This document shows positions 34,728 through 46,084 of a DNA stretch of 64,000 bases, piece by piece. The notes under the pieces were generated by a model that saw only the letters and a program-made list of their open reading frames with translations, was not told the DNA's origin and ran no database searches. The translations under genes and the position numbers were made by a program. Every line of letters begins with the position of its first letter. Within the stretch, counting starts at the first letter, position 1. Source of the stretch: Helichrysum umbraculigerum (lineage: Eukaryota; Streptophyta; Magnoliopsida; Asterales; Asteraceae); contig CATIUR010000003.1 in NCBI GenBank assembly GCA_949592205.1, positions 74,242,501-74,306,500 of the forward strand, in the 5' to 3' direction.

Positions 34728-37121
34728 TGTTGGCGCCCGAACAGGTCGGTGTCGTTAACGATGACTATCCGGGCACCAGCAGTGGGCTTTAAATTTATAA
34801 GGCTAGGGCCTAGGGTTACTACTATTGCTAATCTAAGGGCTAGCAAGGATAAGTATGACCTAGGATCGTTCTTCAAAGCGCGAAGAATTGAAACTAGGAG
34901 AATTTAGAGACTTTTATGAATTTAGCTAAGGCGAAAGAGAGTTGGTTTGGGTTTGGGTTGGGGTTTTCTATTCTAAGATTAAACTAAATTAAATCAGAAA
35001 TGGAGGTTACTTCGGGCGTTCAGCAGTTAAAGCGATTGTCTACTATGAAGTGGTTCAGGTGATATTTAAGCGTGAAGAGTTCCAATGTGGATAAGTTCAT
35101 AAGTTAATGTGAGTTATTGCTACAATCCTACTATCGGGCTAACGCGGAGGTGTCCACAATCAGGCAAATAGAATGTCACGTGGGTTGCAGAATATATTAA
35201 AACATACACCGAAAGTTCTCTCAAATGCATGTCCATATTATCTGACAGTTAATCTCGAATCCTATTCCCCAATCTCGGTCATCGTAGACGTCCGAATCAT
35301 GGCACAGTTTGTTGAATAAACAATCTTGTAAACGGGTTTTACCCTCGTCGGAATAAGTTGGAAGAACTGGTCTAAGCGGTCAGATAAGATGTCATCACTT
35401 ATTCGTATGAATTATCAACATTACTAAAGTATGCAACAAAACAGGGGTGGTTTATATTACAAATAGAAACTTAAGCAATACGTTTGTTAATTGATCTATA
35501 ACACAACTACCTTCGGTCGTTCTCGACTTCCATACATTTGTACTTTGCCATAAGCATTTCCAGTACTATATCGAAGAACAGTCGAATAGGGGCCGTCATG
35601 TTATTTCACAATAATTAAGTCTAGGTGTATTTTACTAGTATGATAATCCTAAGGTAACAATCAAACAAGAACATGCAATAGGACAATCAAGACAATAGTT
35701 AAACCTAAGCATACAAATGTATTAATTAAATCGAGGATATTCCGAAAGTTGTCTCAAAAATATCGTCTGTCCGAATTAAATCTTAATCTACCTCTATTCC
35801 CATATTCCGTGTCTCTTGGATCCTATTTTGGTCTAGAGAACACCGGCCATGCCGAGCTCAATGATTCAATCAAACATAGTATAACTAAGTGACCTATACC
35901 CTATGAGTTAGCTACGTTCATTTTTGGATAAGGTTTTAGTCACAACATGAGTTGGGCAGATAAACGATAAACATTCGATTCCTACATCTATTAATAATAC
36001 ACAACACCCGCAATCTCACAGCATACAATATAATCACATATTTAAATCTCTCCTAAACGACTATCATAGCAGACAATTGAGTTATTTAGCTAATCATGGT
36101 AATTCTAGCATACATATTTAAATTTATTAAAGAAAGAACGAGCATAATTAAATATGGAAGATAGATTAAAACCTGATAAAGAAATATAATAACTCATAGC
36201 TACAAATGCGTCCCGGAGCACCTCCGTACAAGTCTTCCTTGACTAGTTAATTAGCTAGTCTAATTAACCAAGGAAGTATTACAATAAAGAAAGAAAAGAA
36301 TGGATGGTGAGAAAGTGTGAAATATGCTAGAATGTGTGCATATATTGGTGTTTTACAAATGAACCTAGGCAACCTATTTATAGGTGAGCTTTGGCTCACA
36401 TTAGCACCATGAGGTGCATGTTAGAAAGCTTTCCAAAAATGGTGTGTACAACAAGAAAAGTAGGCGCACCGGGTACCGTACAACACGAAAAGTAGGCGCA
36501 CCAGGTACCAAAAGTTACCAAAAACGGAAACCGGGGCGGGGCACTGGTGGCCGGCGGTGTTGGGAGGCCAGCCGGCGGCGGTGGGCTGGTGGCCGGCGGC
36601 GGTGGGCCCACCCCCGCCCCGTTACGCGATCTTTTGCTTCGTTTTTCGATACATGCGTGTTTTCTTCGTTATACGTCCGTTTGAGTTGATTCTTTTTTTG
36701 TTGGATTCGTATTTCAAAAATGAAGATTTTGACATAGGATATGCCCTTACTTGAGCTCCCTAGCTCCAGATATTGCGTTCAGATCATTTGGATCTTCCGG
36801 CGGGCGAAATCTTCATTCTTTACCCGTTTTGGTTGATTCTTCTTCTGTTGGATTCGAATTTTGAAAACGAACATCTAGAAAATAGTGGATGTTGGTGGAG
36901 GGCTCTTTAGTCTTGAAATCTCGTTTTTATGCCTTGAATCTTCAAACGTGTGTGGAATCTTTGTTTTACATCCGTTTTGCTTGATTTTTCTCGTGCAACC
37001 TTGTTTTAACCATCTTGGCATAATGTTAATGATTTGTAATGTTTTTGAATTAATATGCCAAGAATCGTTCCAGAATGAGAGAGATATCGGTAGTAAAAAC
37101 ATGACTTTTTACGCGATATCA
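34728..37121 (-). repeat. 3' LTR of element A
   Basis: 2394 bp, tgttggcgccc to gcgatatca on the plus strand. A GC-rich block of ccggcggcggtgggc-like repeats is at about 36530-36620, next to two copies of aagtaggcgcacc. On the minus strand TATAAATAGG (36373-36382) is a convincing TATA box about 740 bp into the LTR. Confidence 0.9.
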
Positions 37122-37159
37122 AGTATCCCACACTTAGAATTTTGCTTGTCCTCAAGCAA
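37122..37159 (-). promoter_or_regulatory. Polypurine tract and hairpin of A
   Basis: The minus strand reads TAAGTGTGGGATAC next to the LTR (37126-37136). The perfect inverted repeat TTGCTTG-AGGA-CAAGCAA is at 37142-37159, 20 nt from the LTR. Confidence 0.8.
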
Positions 37160-38782
37160 GTTTTCATCAAATCTGGAAAAAGCTGGAGGGGTGTCTTCGT
37201 ATTTTGGAGAACTTTGGTTCCTGCAGGGTTGGTAAAAAGATTTCGGACGAAGTTCCACCCTTTTATGTTTCTCCAAACTTCTGGTTCTAACAAGCTCTCT
37301 TTTCAATCTTCAAAATGTAAGAAATACATGACTGGGGCCCTCACAGGTGGTCACTCAATTCACTCAAGTGTATCGGGTTTCCTAACTTCTAAATCACTCA
37401 GGGCCAGTCATGTAGCTCTTCCGTTGTCATAAGTTTGATCGAGAATTAAATCTACAATACTTGAGTGAGAACGGTGCTAATTATCCCTAGACATTCGTAA
37501 GAGGGTGAAGACGGTGTACGGGATAAGGACTTTGGTTGGTAGTTTGAATTGGAGTTTGATATAGCCTAAGAGTTGTCTGTGATGACTTGTCTTTGACGTT
37601 TTTAGATAGTACCTCTTTATGGATATCTCTCTTTGAGAGCCTTTTCGTAACTTTTTCTTCTTTGAATAACATTTTCCTCGGCTTTAAATGATCCTTGGGT
37701 CTTGTAGATTTTTGATTTCTTTGGCAGCTTTGTCTGCTTTCCTTGGAGTCCTTCTGTGGATGACGTTCTTTTGGGGATTCCTTTTAGAACTTTTCCTCTT
37801 GTAGTGGTTTTGCTGACAGAACAGACACTTAGGCTATGGCCAAAAGATGTAAAAAGAGAGGGTTGTTTTTGAAGTGAATATTTGAAATGAAAAGGCTGAG
37901 GCTCAACAGGTTTTCTAAATGATCATCAATGTCGAAAATGGACATTGGCAGGGTTAGTCTTGAAAACGGGGGTTTTACGAGAGGGTTCTATCCTAGTGAA
38001 TGTCAAGATCCTCTAATTGCACCTTCGTCACGTATGACGCTCACTTTTGTAGTTTCAAATTGCATTCATCGAGCAAGTTCTGACTCAAGAAGGCATACAT
38101 CGGCACACTCACAAACGAATAAGTGAAGCATTAAAGTGAATGCTTTTGCGTGGCTCAAAATTCCTCACTTAATTTTGGTGGTTTTGTGCCTAGTCATGCG
38201 ATTGCTTGTTTGAAACTCAGTTTGGAAATTTATCAAAGAGTTTTACCTGTCGTAGTCGATTTGCCAAACCATTCGGATTTTTGTTGACCGAAAATACCCT
38301 TTTTGGGCTTTCCATGAAAATTTTTGCTGAAAATATGAGTTTTTGCTAAGAAGTTTGATCAAGCGTTTATGTTGCAGTACAGTAGTGAATGCTACTGCTA
38401 TCCCACACTTAAAAAGAACATTGTCCCTAATGTTCTCTAAGTTAGGTTAATCCCACACTTAGAGTTTTAATACGGATCAATATTTTCAAAGTTATTCTCC
38501 ATTTGTGGGTAATAATCCCACACTTAGAGTTTTTCTTAAAATTCTTGTGTGGTTCAAGCAAAGTAAGGTTAGAAGAGATACTTCCTTGCGCTACGTGTGA
38601 TGCCACTGGATTTAAAGGACCAGGTTCAAGTGTATGTGAATTTGCTGGAGATGGACCAGGCTCATTAAGAATGAACTTGTTCCGCAAATTCTATTTTCAA
38701 TTATGCATAGTACACATCCTTCATGAGACACAAATGTTAAAACAAGTTAATACCAAATATAAATAATAATAACTAACAGTAG
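37160..38782 (-). other. 3' non-coding region of A with repeated PPT-like motifs
   Basis: No supported gene. TAAGTGTGGGA, the motif of the polypurine tract, recurs at 38401-38411, 38451-38461 and 38516-38526. A second hairpin, AACATT-AGGGAC-AATGTT, is at 38417-38434. The block matches the corresponding region of B (about 42200-43790) in patches, such as ggtggtcactcaattcactc and the aagtgaagcattaaa segment, so A and B belong to related Athila families. Confidence 0.7.
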
Positions 38783-39445
38783 CTAATCCGTGTCAGCATA
38801 GAGCGCCTCCCAGTCGGTGAAGTCATCATCTATAAAGATCGTGTTTTCCACGATCGATGTAGGAGATGCTGACTCCTCGATGGTATAGACAGGAGATGCA
38901 GCACCACCCTCTGGATCCTGGATCCAAGCGTCCAGTGCAGCAGCCTCCTCCTCTAGTGGGGCCATAAAAGTGGGGTGGTCCTGCGCAGTCAAGCTCCAAG
39001 ATGGGAATAAATCCCATGGTGGAATGTGCGGAGCGGGATCAGGTCCCATCTGAAAGGGGCACACAGGTGTAGAGTTAAGGCCCAAAGCAGTGTGGATCTC
39101 AGAGATGGCGGTGTGCTGGACCTCAAGGGCTCTCAGTATAGACCAAGTGACAGCAGGGTCCGCTGTAGTAACCCCATGCTCGAAGATGGGTACTCTGGGG
39201 GTCCCTGCGGTCTGTCCCGCTGGTCGGTGAGATGAAGGTAACCTGGCCTGGATGGGACGTAACAGGAATGACTCCTGAACGTGCACCTCCACCAAGTCTG
39301 CCGAGATCTCATCCAAACTAGGAGGTGGTGACTGGGATCCTCTGACAGTCCTCATGCTACTACCCGGTGATGAACTTCGGGAGTGGTGCATGGTATGCGA
39401 GCGTCTCTGTCTGGGGGTTCGTGCTCTGTCTGACTGCGAACTCAT
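38783..39445 (-). CDS. Unknown ORF at the env-like position of A
   Basis: 220 residues, intact. The N-terminus is basic and Arg/Ser-rich (residues 1-35, with RARTPRQRRS); the rest is Pro-rich with an acidic C-terminus (FIDDDFTDWEALYADTD). I see no transmembrane segment, signal peptide or known domain. It occupies the place where Athila elements carry the ATHILA ORF-1/env-like gene, upstream of the 3' non-coding block, and may be the 3' exon or the remaining half of that gene. The minus strand reads ccttttatattttgtag one base before the ATG, a plausible splice acceptor. It could be a chance open frame, but its length in an otherwise non-coding region argues for past coding use. Confidence 0.5.
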   Translation of the reverse strand: MSSQSDRARTPRQRRSHTMHHSRSSSPGSSMRTVRGSQSPPPSLDEISADLVEVHVQESFLLRPIQARLPSSHRPAGQTAGTPRVPIFEHGVTTADPAVTWSILRALEVQHTAISEIHTALGLNSTPVCPFQMGPDPAPHIPPWDLFPSWSLTAQDHPTFMAPLEEEAAALDAWIQDPEGGAASPVYTIEESASPTSIVENTIFIDDDFTDWEALYADTD

Positions 39446-39577
39446 CCTACAAAATATAAAAGGTTAATGGTCTAAGATCATTAGTCCTTTATGAGGTACT
39501 GCATAGAAAATTGGATTAGCTTAAACACAACAGTAAAAGAAAATTAATGCTAAAAACATAAGATAGGCTTGGGGTGC
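39446..39577 (-). other. Remnant of A between its 3' ORF and element B
   Basis: 132 bp of AT-rich sequence, possibly intron, up to the left edge of B. No matching continuation of A is found on the right side of B, so part of A has been lost. Confidence 0.5.
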
Positions 39578-42047
39578 TGATGCCGGCCAAACGGTCGGTT
39601 TTTGAGGAATCGCTTCCTGTCGTTGCGGGCCTCCCGCTTGGCTTGGCGATCAGTGGGTTTTAAATTTATAAAGAGCTGGGGCTCAACTTATAAATACTAC
39701 CTACTACACAGAATGAGTAAGCAGTAAGTATAACTCGAGGTCGTTCTTAAATCGGAGCGAATTGAAACGAAGCGATGCCAAAGATAGGGTTCACTTTTAG
39801 GATAGGGTTTGTGCAAGTAGGTAGGTTTTGGTGTTTTAGTTTTATAATTAATTAATTAACTAAATGCAGGAAAATAAAGATAGAGAAGAATCGGTAGCTA
39901 GGTAGATAGATAGAGAATTGCGGCAGTTGAAACTTCGATAATCGGTTGTCGGGATGATGCTTATTATAAAGATAATTGGGGACATTTTTAGTTAATAGAC
40001 AATTGCATTACGGGTGTAAACACTAGGTCCCTACTTATTCTAGTTAATGACCAGAATCCGTATGTCACTGAGCACCTAGGATATCGTGATTCTGATCAGA
40101 ACAGGCTGCTCAACCCCCCACACTGTGTTTTGGACCATTGACCCTTGAAGGGTGCAGGAATAAGGTAACAGACTGCCCATTGGGTTATTCTGACCGTTCT
40201 TAACACCTAAATGTAAATGCCATCTCCTAAACGTGTTCAGATAATTACTTTGTTATTCTAAACTATCAGTTTTGTAGAGTCTAGGGGTTTTAAGAATCCT
40301 GAACCACTGCTGGGCTTGACTTTCATCACTAGACTCATTCCTTACGTTTGACTAGCTTAAATACTTCTGTCATGATCTAGACTCTCCTTTGCAATCAGTC
40401 ATTCAGCCCTAGGAACACCAGCGGTGTACAATGTATACTCATTCCACAGCGTACCACACTAGGCACCGTTTACGATGTACTACATTAAACAGTTCCACAG
40501 ACCCTTGTAACCAGGGATATGTTGTAGCTTTTTATCCCTAGGTACATGTAAGGTGTACTATGCCGAAATGTTTCCATAGCTTCAGTTCCAGGGGTGGATA
40601 GGCGGTGTAATGTAACATTTCCACAGTTATATTGGTTCCTAGGCCATATTCTAGGGTCTCTAGGTAATCCACGGTGTTGGCACATATGGCTATTTCCGGA
40701 GCTTCCACGTTGTACTCCACCAGTGGTATTTCCAAAGCTATACTCAGTACTTCAGCCGAATTACAGTGACAGACACGGCTTCGTACTATAACACAGATAA
40801 CTTCCTACTGTACCTAGAGGTGATCAAGTTCTAAGCCAAAAGTAGCAGTCACGCGAAGGACTGGAAAGGGTGATCCATAACTAAGTCTAGATGCATGATA
40901 AGTTTTAGACATGACAAAAATAACAATCCCCAATTATATGGTTTTAAAGATTAATTCAACATCATCCCTACGTCTAATTATCTACATTTCAACAACCGCA
41001 ACAGCACACTACTCAATAAGCATGGCAATAACAGTAACATACATCATACAAGTAGGCAGAAATAATTCGGACATAGTATAAGTATGAAAAGATAGATATC
41101 ACCAATAAATTGAGCAGCGTAACGGCTGAAAAGAAAGGCAGAGTGTTGCACCAAGAATGCTCTTATTACACCGTGATTACAATACCAGCTTCCTTCTCTC
41201 TCTACTGCTAACCAACTAACTATCTATCTCTCTCTAGAGAGAGAAAACTCTAGAGAGAGAAACTATCTACTAAACTAACCTAGAGAGAGAGTAAAACTAT
41301 AAAAATGTAAAGAAAACGAAGAGAATTGAAGTATGAGAGTGTTGGATGGATGAAGTGTTGGATTGTTTTTGAAATGTTGAAATGAAGCCTCTATATATAG
41401 AATTCGCACAACCGTATCCGTAGACTGTATCCAAATCTTCAAATGCACAACCGTATCGCAAACCCGAATAAAAGTCTGATTTTTATTGCCCAAACGTACG
41501 ATATGGTTGAGCTAGGGCAAATACGGCTGAACTGGAGCGTCTACGGGCAAGCATAGGGTGAATACGGGAGAACACAGGCGGTATACGGCTGTGCTAGGCC
41601 GTATATGGTCTAGCTAGGCCGTATACGGTCTGTGCTAGGCCGTATATGGTCTAGTTTGGCCGTATACGGTCTAGTTCTCCCGTATCCTGATTCCTCGGTT
41701 CTTCGTTCCTTTGCTCGGGCGTAACTTCTTCGTCGTTTATCCGTTTTGAGTGATTCTCGCGCTCTTCGTTTCATAATTTCCTAATGAAGAAAATGACATT
41801 TAGAGGTCCTAACTCGGAGTGTAGCTCAATATGCATTAAAATGAATGAACGGAGGTACGGAGAAACAGTTTTGCCCTGTTTCTTACATTTTTCATGCCAT
41901 TTTCAGTTATTTTACAAACATCGACTCCGTTTTGACTTAGTTAACAAAACTTTATGAATAATGTTCTTTTAAGTGTGTTTTAGTTAACTTTTTGCCTAAA
42001 ATGTGGAAGATAACGTACGTAAAAACATGACTTTTTACATGTTATCA
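39578..42047 (-). repeat. 3' LTR of element B, full length
   Basis: 2470 bp, tgatgccggcc to catgttatca. On the minus strand TATATATAGAG (41390-41400) looks like a TATA box. A tandem array of roughly 20-bp units (gccgtatatggtctagctag and variants) fills about 41580-41686. The part equal to the truncated right LTR (39578-40935) is about 98.4% identical to it. Confidence 0.9.
41580..41686. repeat. 20-bp tandem repeat in the B LTR
   Basis: About five units alternate between gccgtatacggtct and gccgtatatggtct with variable ctagctag/gtgctag tails. They lie upstream of the TATA box on the transcribed strand, where enhancer repeats often sit. That role is inferred. Confidence 0.7.
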
Positions 42048-44206
42048 AATATCCCACACTTAGACTTTTGCTTGTCCTCAAGCAAACTTTAAAATTCTCA
42101 CCTGCTATAAGGTTTTGAAAAATCTGGTTTTGAGAATCTTTGACAGTAAACAACCCGAGATCAATCAATTTATCAAAAACTGAGTAAACCTTTTTAGAAA
42201 GCAAGCATCATTAAGATAGTCCCCCCTTAAACCTGAAATGTTAACCTTGGCATACTTTCATAATTCTCGATGGATATTGTACATGACTAGGCGATCTCGC
42301 AAAGGTGGTCACTCAATTCACTCAAAGTGTATCGGGTTTCCTATCAATCTAATCAAACGAAATCGCTCAATAAGCCAGTCATGCATTGCTTCTCATCATA
42401 GGCTTGATCAAGAATCGGATCTCCACCACTTCAATGAGAACGGTGCTAATCATCCCAAGACATTTTTCGGGTTTTTGAGTGGGTGATGGAACAAAAAGGG
42501 TACGGAGGATGGTGAATTTTTGGAAGTGAAAAACGGGGTATTTTATTTAAACTTAGAGGTCCTAAAGTTATGAATCGAATTATCTAGGCACTCTTTAAAA
42601 CAGAAAACGCACACGAAGGAATTTATGAAGAAAGGTAGCTTTGATGGCTTTCTTCTCTGGAACGCACGCGGAGTTGACTGATTTTCTGAATAGGCATTCT
42701 TTGAGAGTTTCAAGCATTAAGCTTTATTTTATTTTTGTGGGAATTTTTCGGAGATTTTTCTCTTTTTCTTTTCTTTTCTAAATATTTTTTTTTTTGAGAG
42801 ATCCTGGACACTCTGTCCTTTTGACATCTCATTTTGACTGAGCTTTTCAGAAAAGGTGCTAATTTTTCGCACCTAAATTTTTGCTTTCAATAGATATATG
42901 ATTTTTAACACACGCAAGATTTCTAAGAGAACACAGAGAGAAATTGAGAGTGTGTGAGACAAAAGTGGCAAGGATGCCTAAATAACGCTTTTCATAACTC
43001 CAAAACATTCTAAGTTTAAAATTTTTGAAAGGTGAGGGTAGGTGGTGAATGGTGGTTTTGAAGAAATGAAAGCTTAAGGCTCAAAGGGTTTAACTAGTGG
43101 ATCTTCAACACTCACGAATGAGAGTTGGACGGGTTAGGCTTTGAAAAATGGGGTTTTAATCCTATGAAATGTCAAGGTCCTCTGACTGCACCTTCACCAC
43201 GTACGGTGCTCATTGGTGTGGTCTCGAAGCGTATACCAAGAGAAAGTTCTAACTCAAAGCACATGCATCGGTACACACATCAAACGAAGAAGTGAAGCAT
43301 TAAAAATGAATGCTTTTATTGGCTCAAGTACCTCACTTCAAAAAGGGTGTATGTGCCTAGCCGTGCGATGCTCTTCAATTAACATTTCATTTTCAAGGGA
43401 TTCGTATGTTAACTTATCTTACTTTCCAAAGCAGTTTAATCAATTTTTGGAAAAATTTATCTTTCTCAAAATTATTTAGAGTCAAAAATTTAAAAATTTT
43501 AGCAAAAATGAGGTTTTTAGAAAAATTTAAACCAACTGAATGAGTGAAGACTTCACTGTCGAAGTTAAGAGTTATACTTTGGACAAGCAATCAAAGTCAA
43601 AGAATACGGTATATCATACCGTGTATCCCACACTTAGAGTAACATTGTCCCTAATGTTCTCAAACTAAGTCTAAAATTCTTCTTTTTGGGAGGAATCCCA
43701 CACTTAAAGCTTGAAAATATTTCGGAACTCTATTTTTAAGTTGGTTTGATTTGTGTGGGATTTATAATCCCACACTTTAGAATTTAAGCATGATGGGAAA
43801 CACGGAGAATTATAGGCGATGAAAACAAATCATTAAGAAAGTGGAACGAAAAACTCCCCTAGAAAAGACTGAGATGCGTGTTTGAAGATTCTGATTTGGT
43901 AGGGTAGTTCAATAAGTTCGAATCAGGATCTTTGCGTGATTTGCGCGTCATCTCGGGCTCTCCTTGGGAAATTTTTATAGTATCTACTACTCTCTATTAT
44001 TCGTAAGTAACCTAGAAATTAACTAAACAAAACATAACATAAGTAAAATAATAGATAAACGATAAGATAAGATAGATAGGCGGGTCCAACCAGATCACAG
44101 GTTGAAACCATAACAAGTCTGCAGCAACAGTTAATACAGTTATCCCAAATACTAGTAATAGAGTAATACAGTCATCCAACATAAATGATAGTGAAATAAG
44201 ATGAGA
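42048..44206 (-). other. Polypurine tract and 3' non-coding region of B
   Basis: TAAGTGTGGGAT (42052-42062) lies beside the LTR, and the hairpin TTGCTTG-AGGA-CAAGCAA at 42068-42085 is 20 nt from it. Further copies of the purine motif are at 43626-43636, 43696-43706 and 43768-43779, with hairpin AACATT-AGGGAC-AATGTT at 43641-43658: the same order as in A. No gene is seen. Confidence 0.75.
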
Positions 44207-46084
44207 TCAAGGTCGAGGAAGATCCTGGTTGGCTGGTGGTCCATGAGCTGGAGGTGGCATGGAGCCATAAGGTCCAGCATGTGAAGCAGAGTGCTGTCCA
44301 CTCGAGGCTCTATGGGAGACTGATGCTGAAGACGAACTGCGCTGTCTGCCAGATACTGGTGGCTGGATCGGGTACAAATGAAAGTTTGGATCTAGTCCCA
44401 TGTCTGCAATTTCATATGATCCAATGGAAGCACCGGGCATCTGGTACGGTGGAAGCTCAGAGGATGGCACTGGGTTGCTCTGGAGCATCCCTGTGAATCC
44501 TGAAAAAGTAGGCAAAGCAGCAGTAGTCATATCTGGCATATAGTCTGTCTGAACCTGAACTTGATCGTCAACCTGCATGTCCTGTCTAAAACCTGACTGA
44601 GGTGAGTCTGTCTCTGAAGATGTGTCTGATATGGCTGACTCAGCTGGTCCTGGACGGGTCATGGAACGGGAGGATGGCTGCCCAACATATGGGATATGCG
44701 GCATATGTGGTGTTGCAGTGTGCACAGAGAAAACCGGCTCAGCCGCAGGAGTAGTCCTGGTACGGCGGGTGCGAGGGATCTCGATGGGCACAGTGCGGGT
44801 GGAAGATGTGGGTGGTATGGTAGTGTAAGGAATGGTGGTAGTGGATGGTGTCATGGAAAGTGGGTGTAGTGGCATGGTGTGGTAGTTTGGTGGTCGTGGG
44901 CCGCATACCCATGTAGGGCGTGCAGGTGGTGGGAATCCAAACTCAGCAGCCAAATATGTGTCCTGTGTGTAGTGTGAGTTAAGCATACCCAACATACCGT
45001 ACATGAGCTCGGATGTTACCGGATCTCCCCAACCAAACTCTCGAGCAGGCGGTATCAGTGGACTCTGTGCCTCAGCAGTGGCAGTCTCTCCCTCCTCTCG
45101 CTCATGAGCAACAATGGTCCTAGGCTGTCGGTGGACTGTGCTGTCATCGAACTCAAACCTAACACTCTTGCTCCTCGGGGGTCTCATATGAACTCCCGGA
45201 ATGATCTCACCCTCCTTCCATCTAATCTGCCCATCAGCATCCTTCTCTAGCAACCATACTTTGACCATGTAGTTGATGTTATACGGCTTAGATACCCTGT
45301 TCACTACCGGTGTCAAGTTACCGATCACCTCCTCAGTTAACAGCCCCATTCTTTTAACTAACTTAGTGATTACTGCTCCCATGTAAGCAGACTCTGATTC
45401 GGTGTATCCTGACTCAGTGAGGATCCTATCAGCAACTATATAAGCAACATTAACGTGCTCCTGCTCTATAATGCTCTTGATAATCAGCAAATCTTTTACT
45501 CCAACAGCTCATTTGGTCTTTCTTTTTCCTCGAATGCTACATGCAAGGAGGTTGTGGAGAACCTGATGGTGCTTATCAAGAAAACTGGTGGCCTTGACAT
45601 TAGACTGAAATTGATTTCAAGTTAATTCTTGCCAGATAGCAGTGTGGTCTCGCTGTTTCACCTCTCTATTTGCTTTTAAGAAGAAAGAAGTAGTGACTTG
45701 ATACTCAGTGTATAGCTCAAGGTGACTAGCAAAAGTTGCCAATGACATTTGTTGAGGGTTGCCCAAAAAGTTGAATCTGATCATTCGGTCATCATTTAGT
45801 TTATCGGTTGTCTTGTCAAACTGGAAGGTAACCATGAATTAAGCAACTAATTCCCGATAAACAGTTTCCTTAATCTCAAACAGATTCTTCCAGGATCGCA
45901 GATTTCGCTTCCCTTCCTTGAACATAATCAATTTTTCAAAACCTTGTTTTAAACCAATCTGCTCCAAGTCTTCCCACACTATGTACCTATTGTCCCCTAA
46001 ATCATGTGTTAACCATGTCTGAAACTTTTCCCGCATCTCTGGATCTTTGATGGATTTTCTGATATAGTGAGGAATCTCAGCCAT
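44207..46084 (-). pseudogene. ATHILA ORF-1 / env-like gene of B, broken by stops
   Basis: The probable start is MAEIPHYIRK at 46084; the frame before it reads a polypyrimidine tract ending in ctacag, like a splice acceptor. The order fits the ATHILA ORF-1 family as I remember it: a helical N-terminus, FMVTFQFD, a conserved block with IRFNFLGNPQQMSLATFASH then LELYTEY, then KATSFLDKHHQVLHNLLACS, VKDLLIIKSIIEQEHVNVAY and a GAVITKLVKRMGLL segment, then a long Pro/Ser-rich tail. Stops at 45839-45841, 45617-45619 and about 45508 interrupt it. The largest open part is 44207-45490 (427 codons). The family's function is unknown; it lies where retroviruses have env. I see no clear transmembrane helix in the remains. 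Confidence 0.72.

Noticed and set aside
34670..34907. Frame MKNDPRSYLSLL and its plus-strand partner, also at 55098-55419
   Set aside because: It spans the end of the A LTR; both copies exist because the LTR is duplicated.
37929..38126. 65-codon plus-strand frame in the 3' region of A
   Set aside because: No domain; the homologous block of B does not keep it open.
40485..40791. Frames of about 65 codons in the B LTRs (also 50379-50685)
   Set aside because: They overlap one another on both strands in LTR sequence full of short repeats; no domain.
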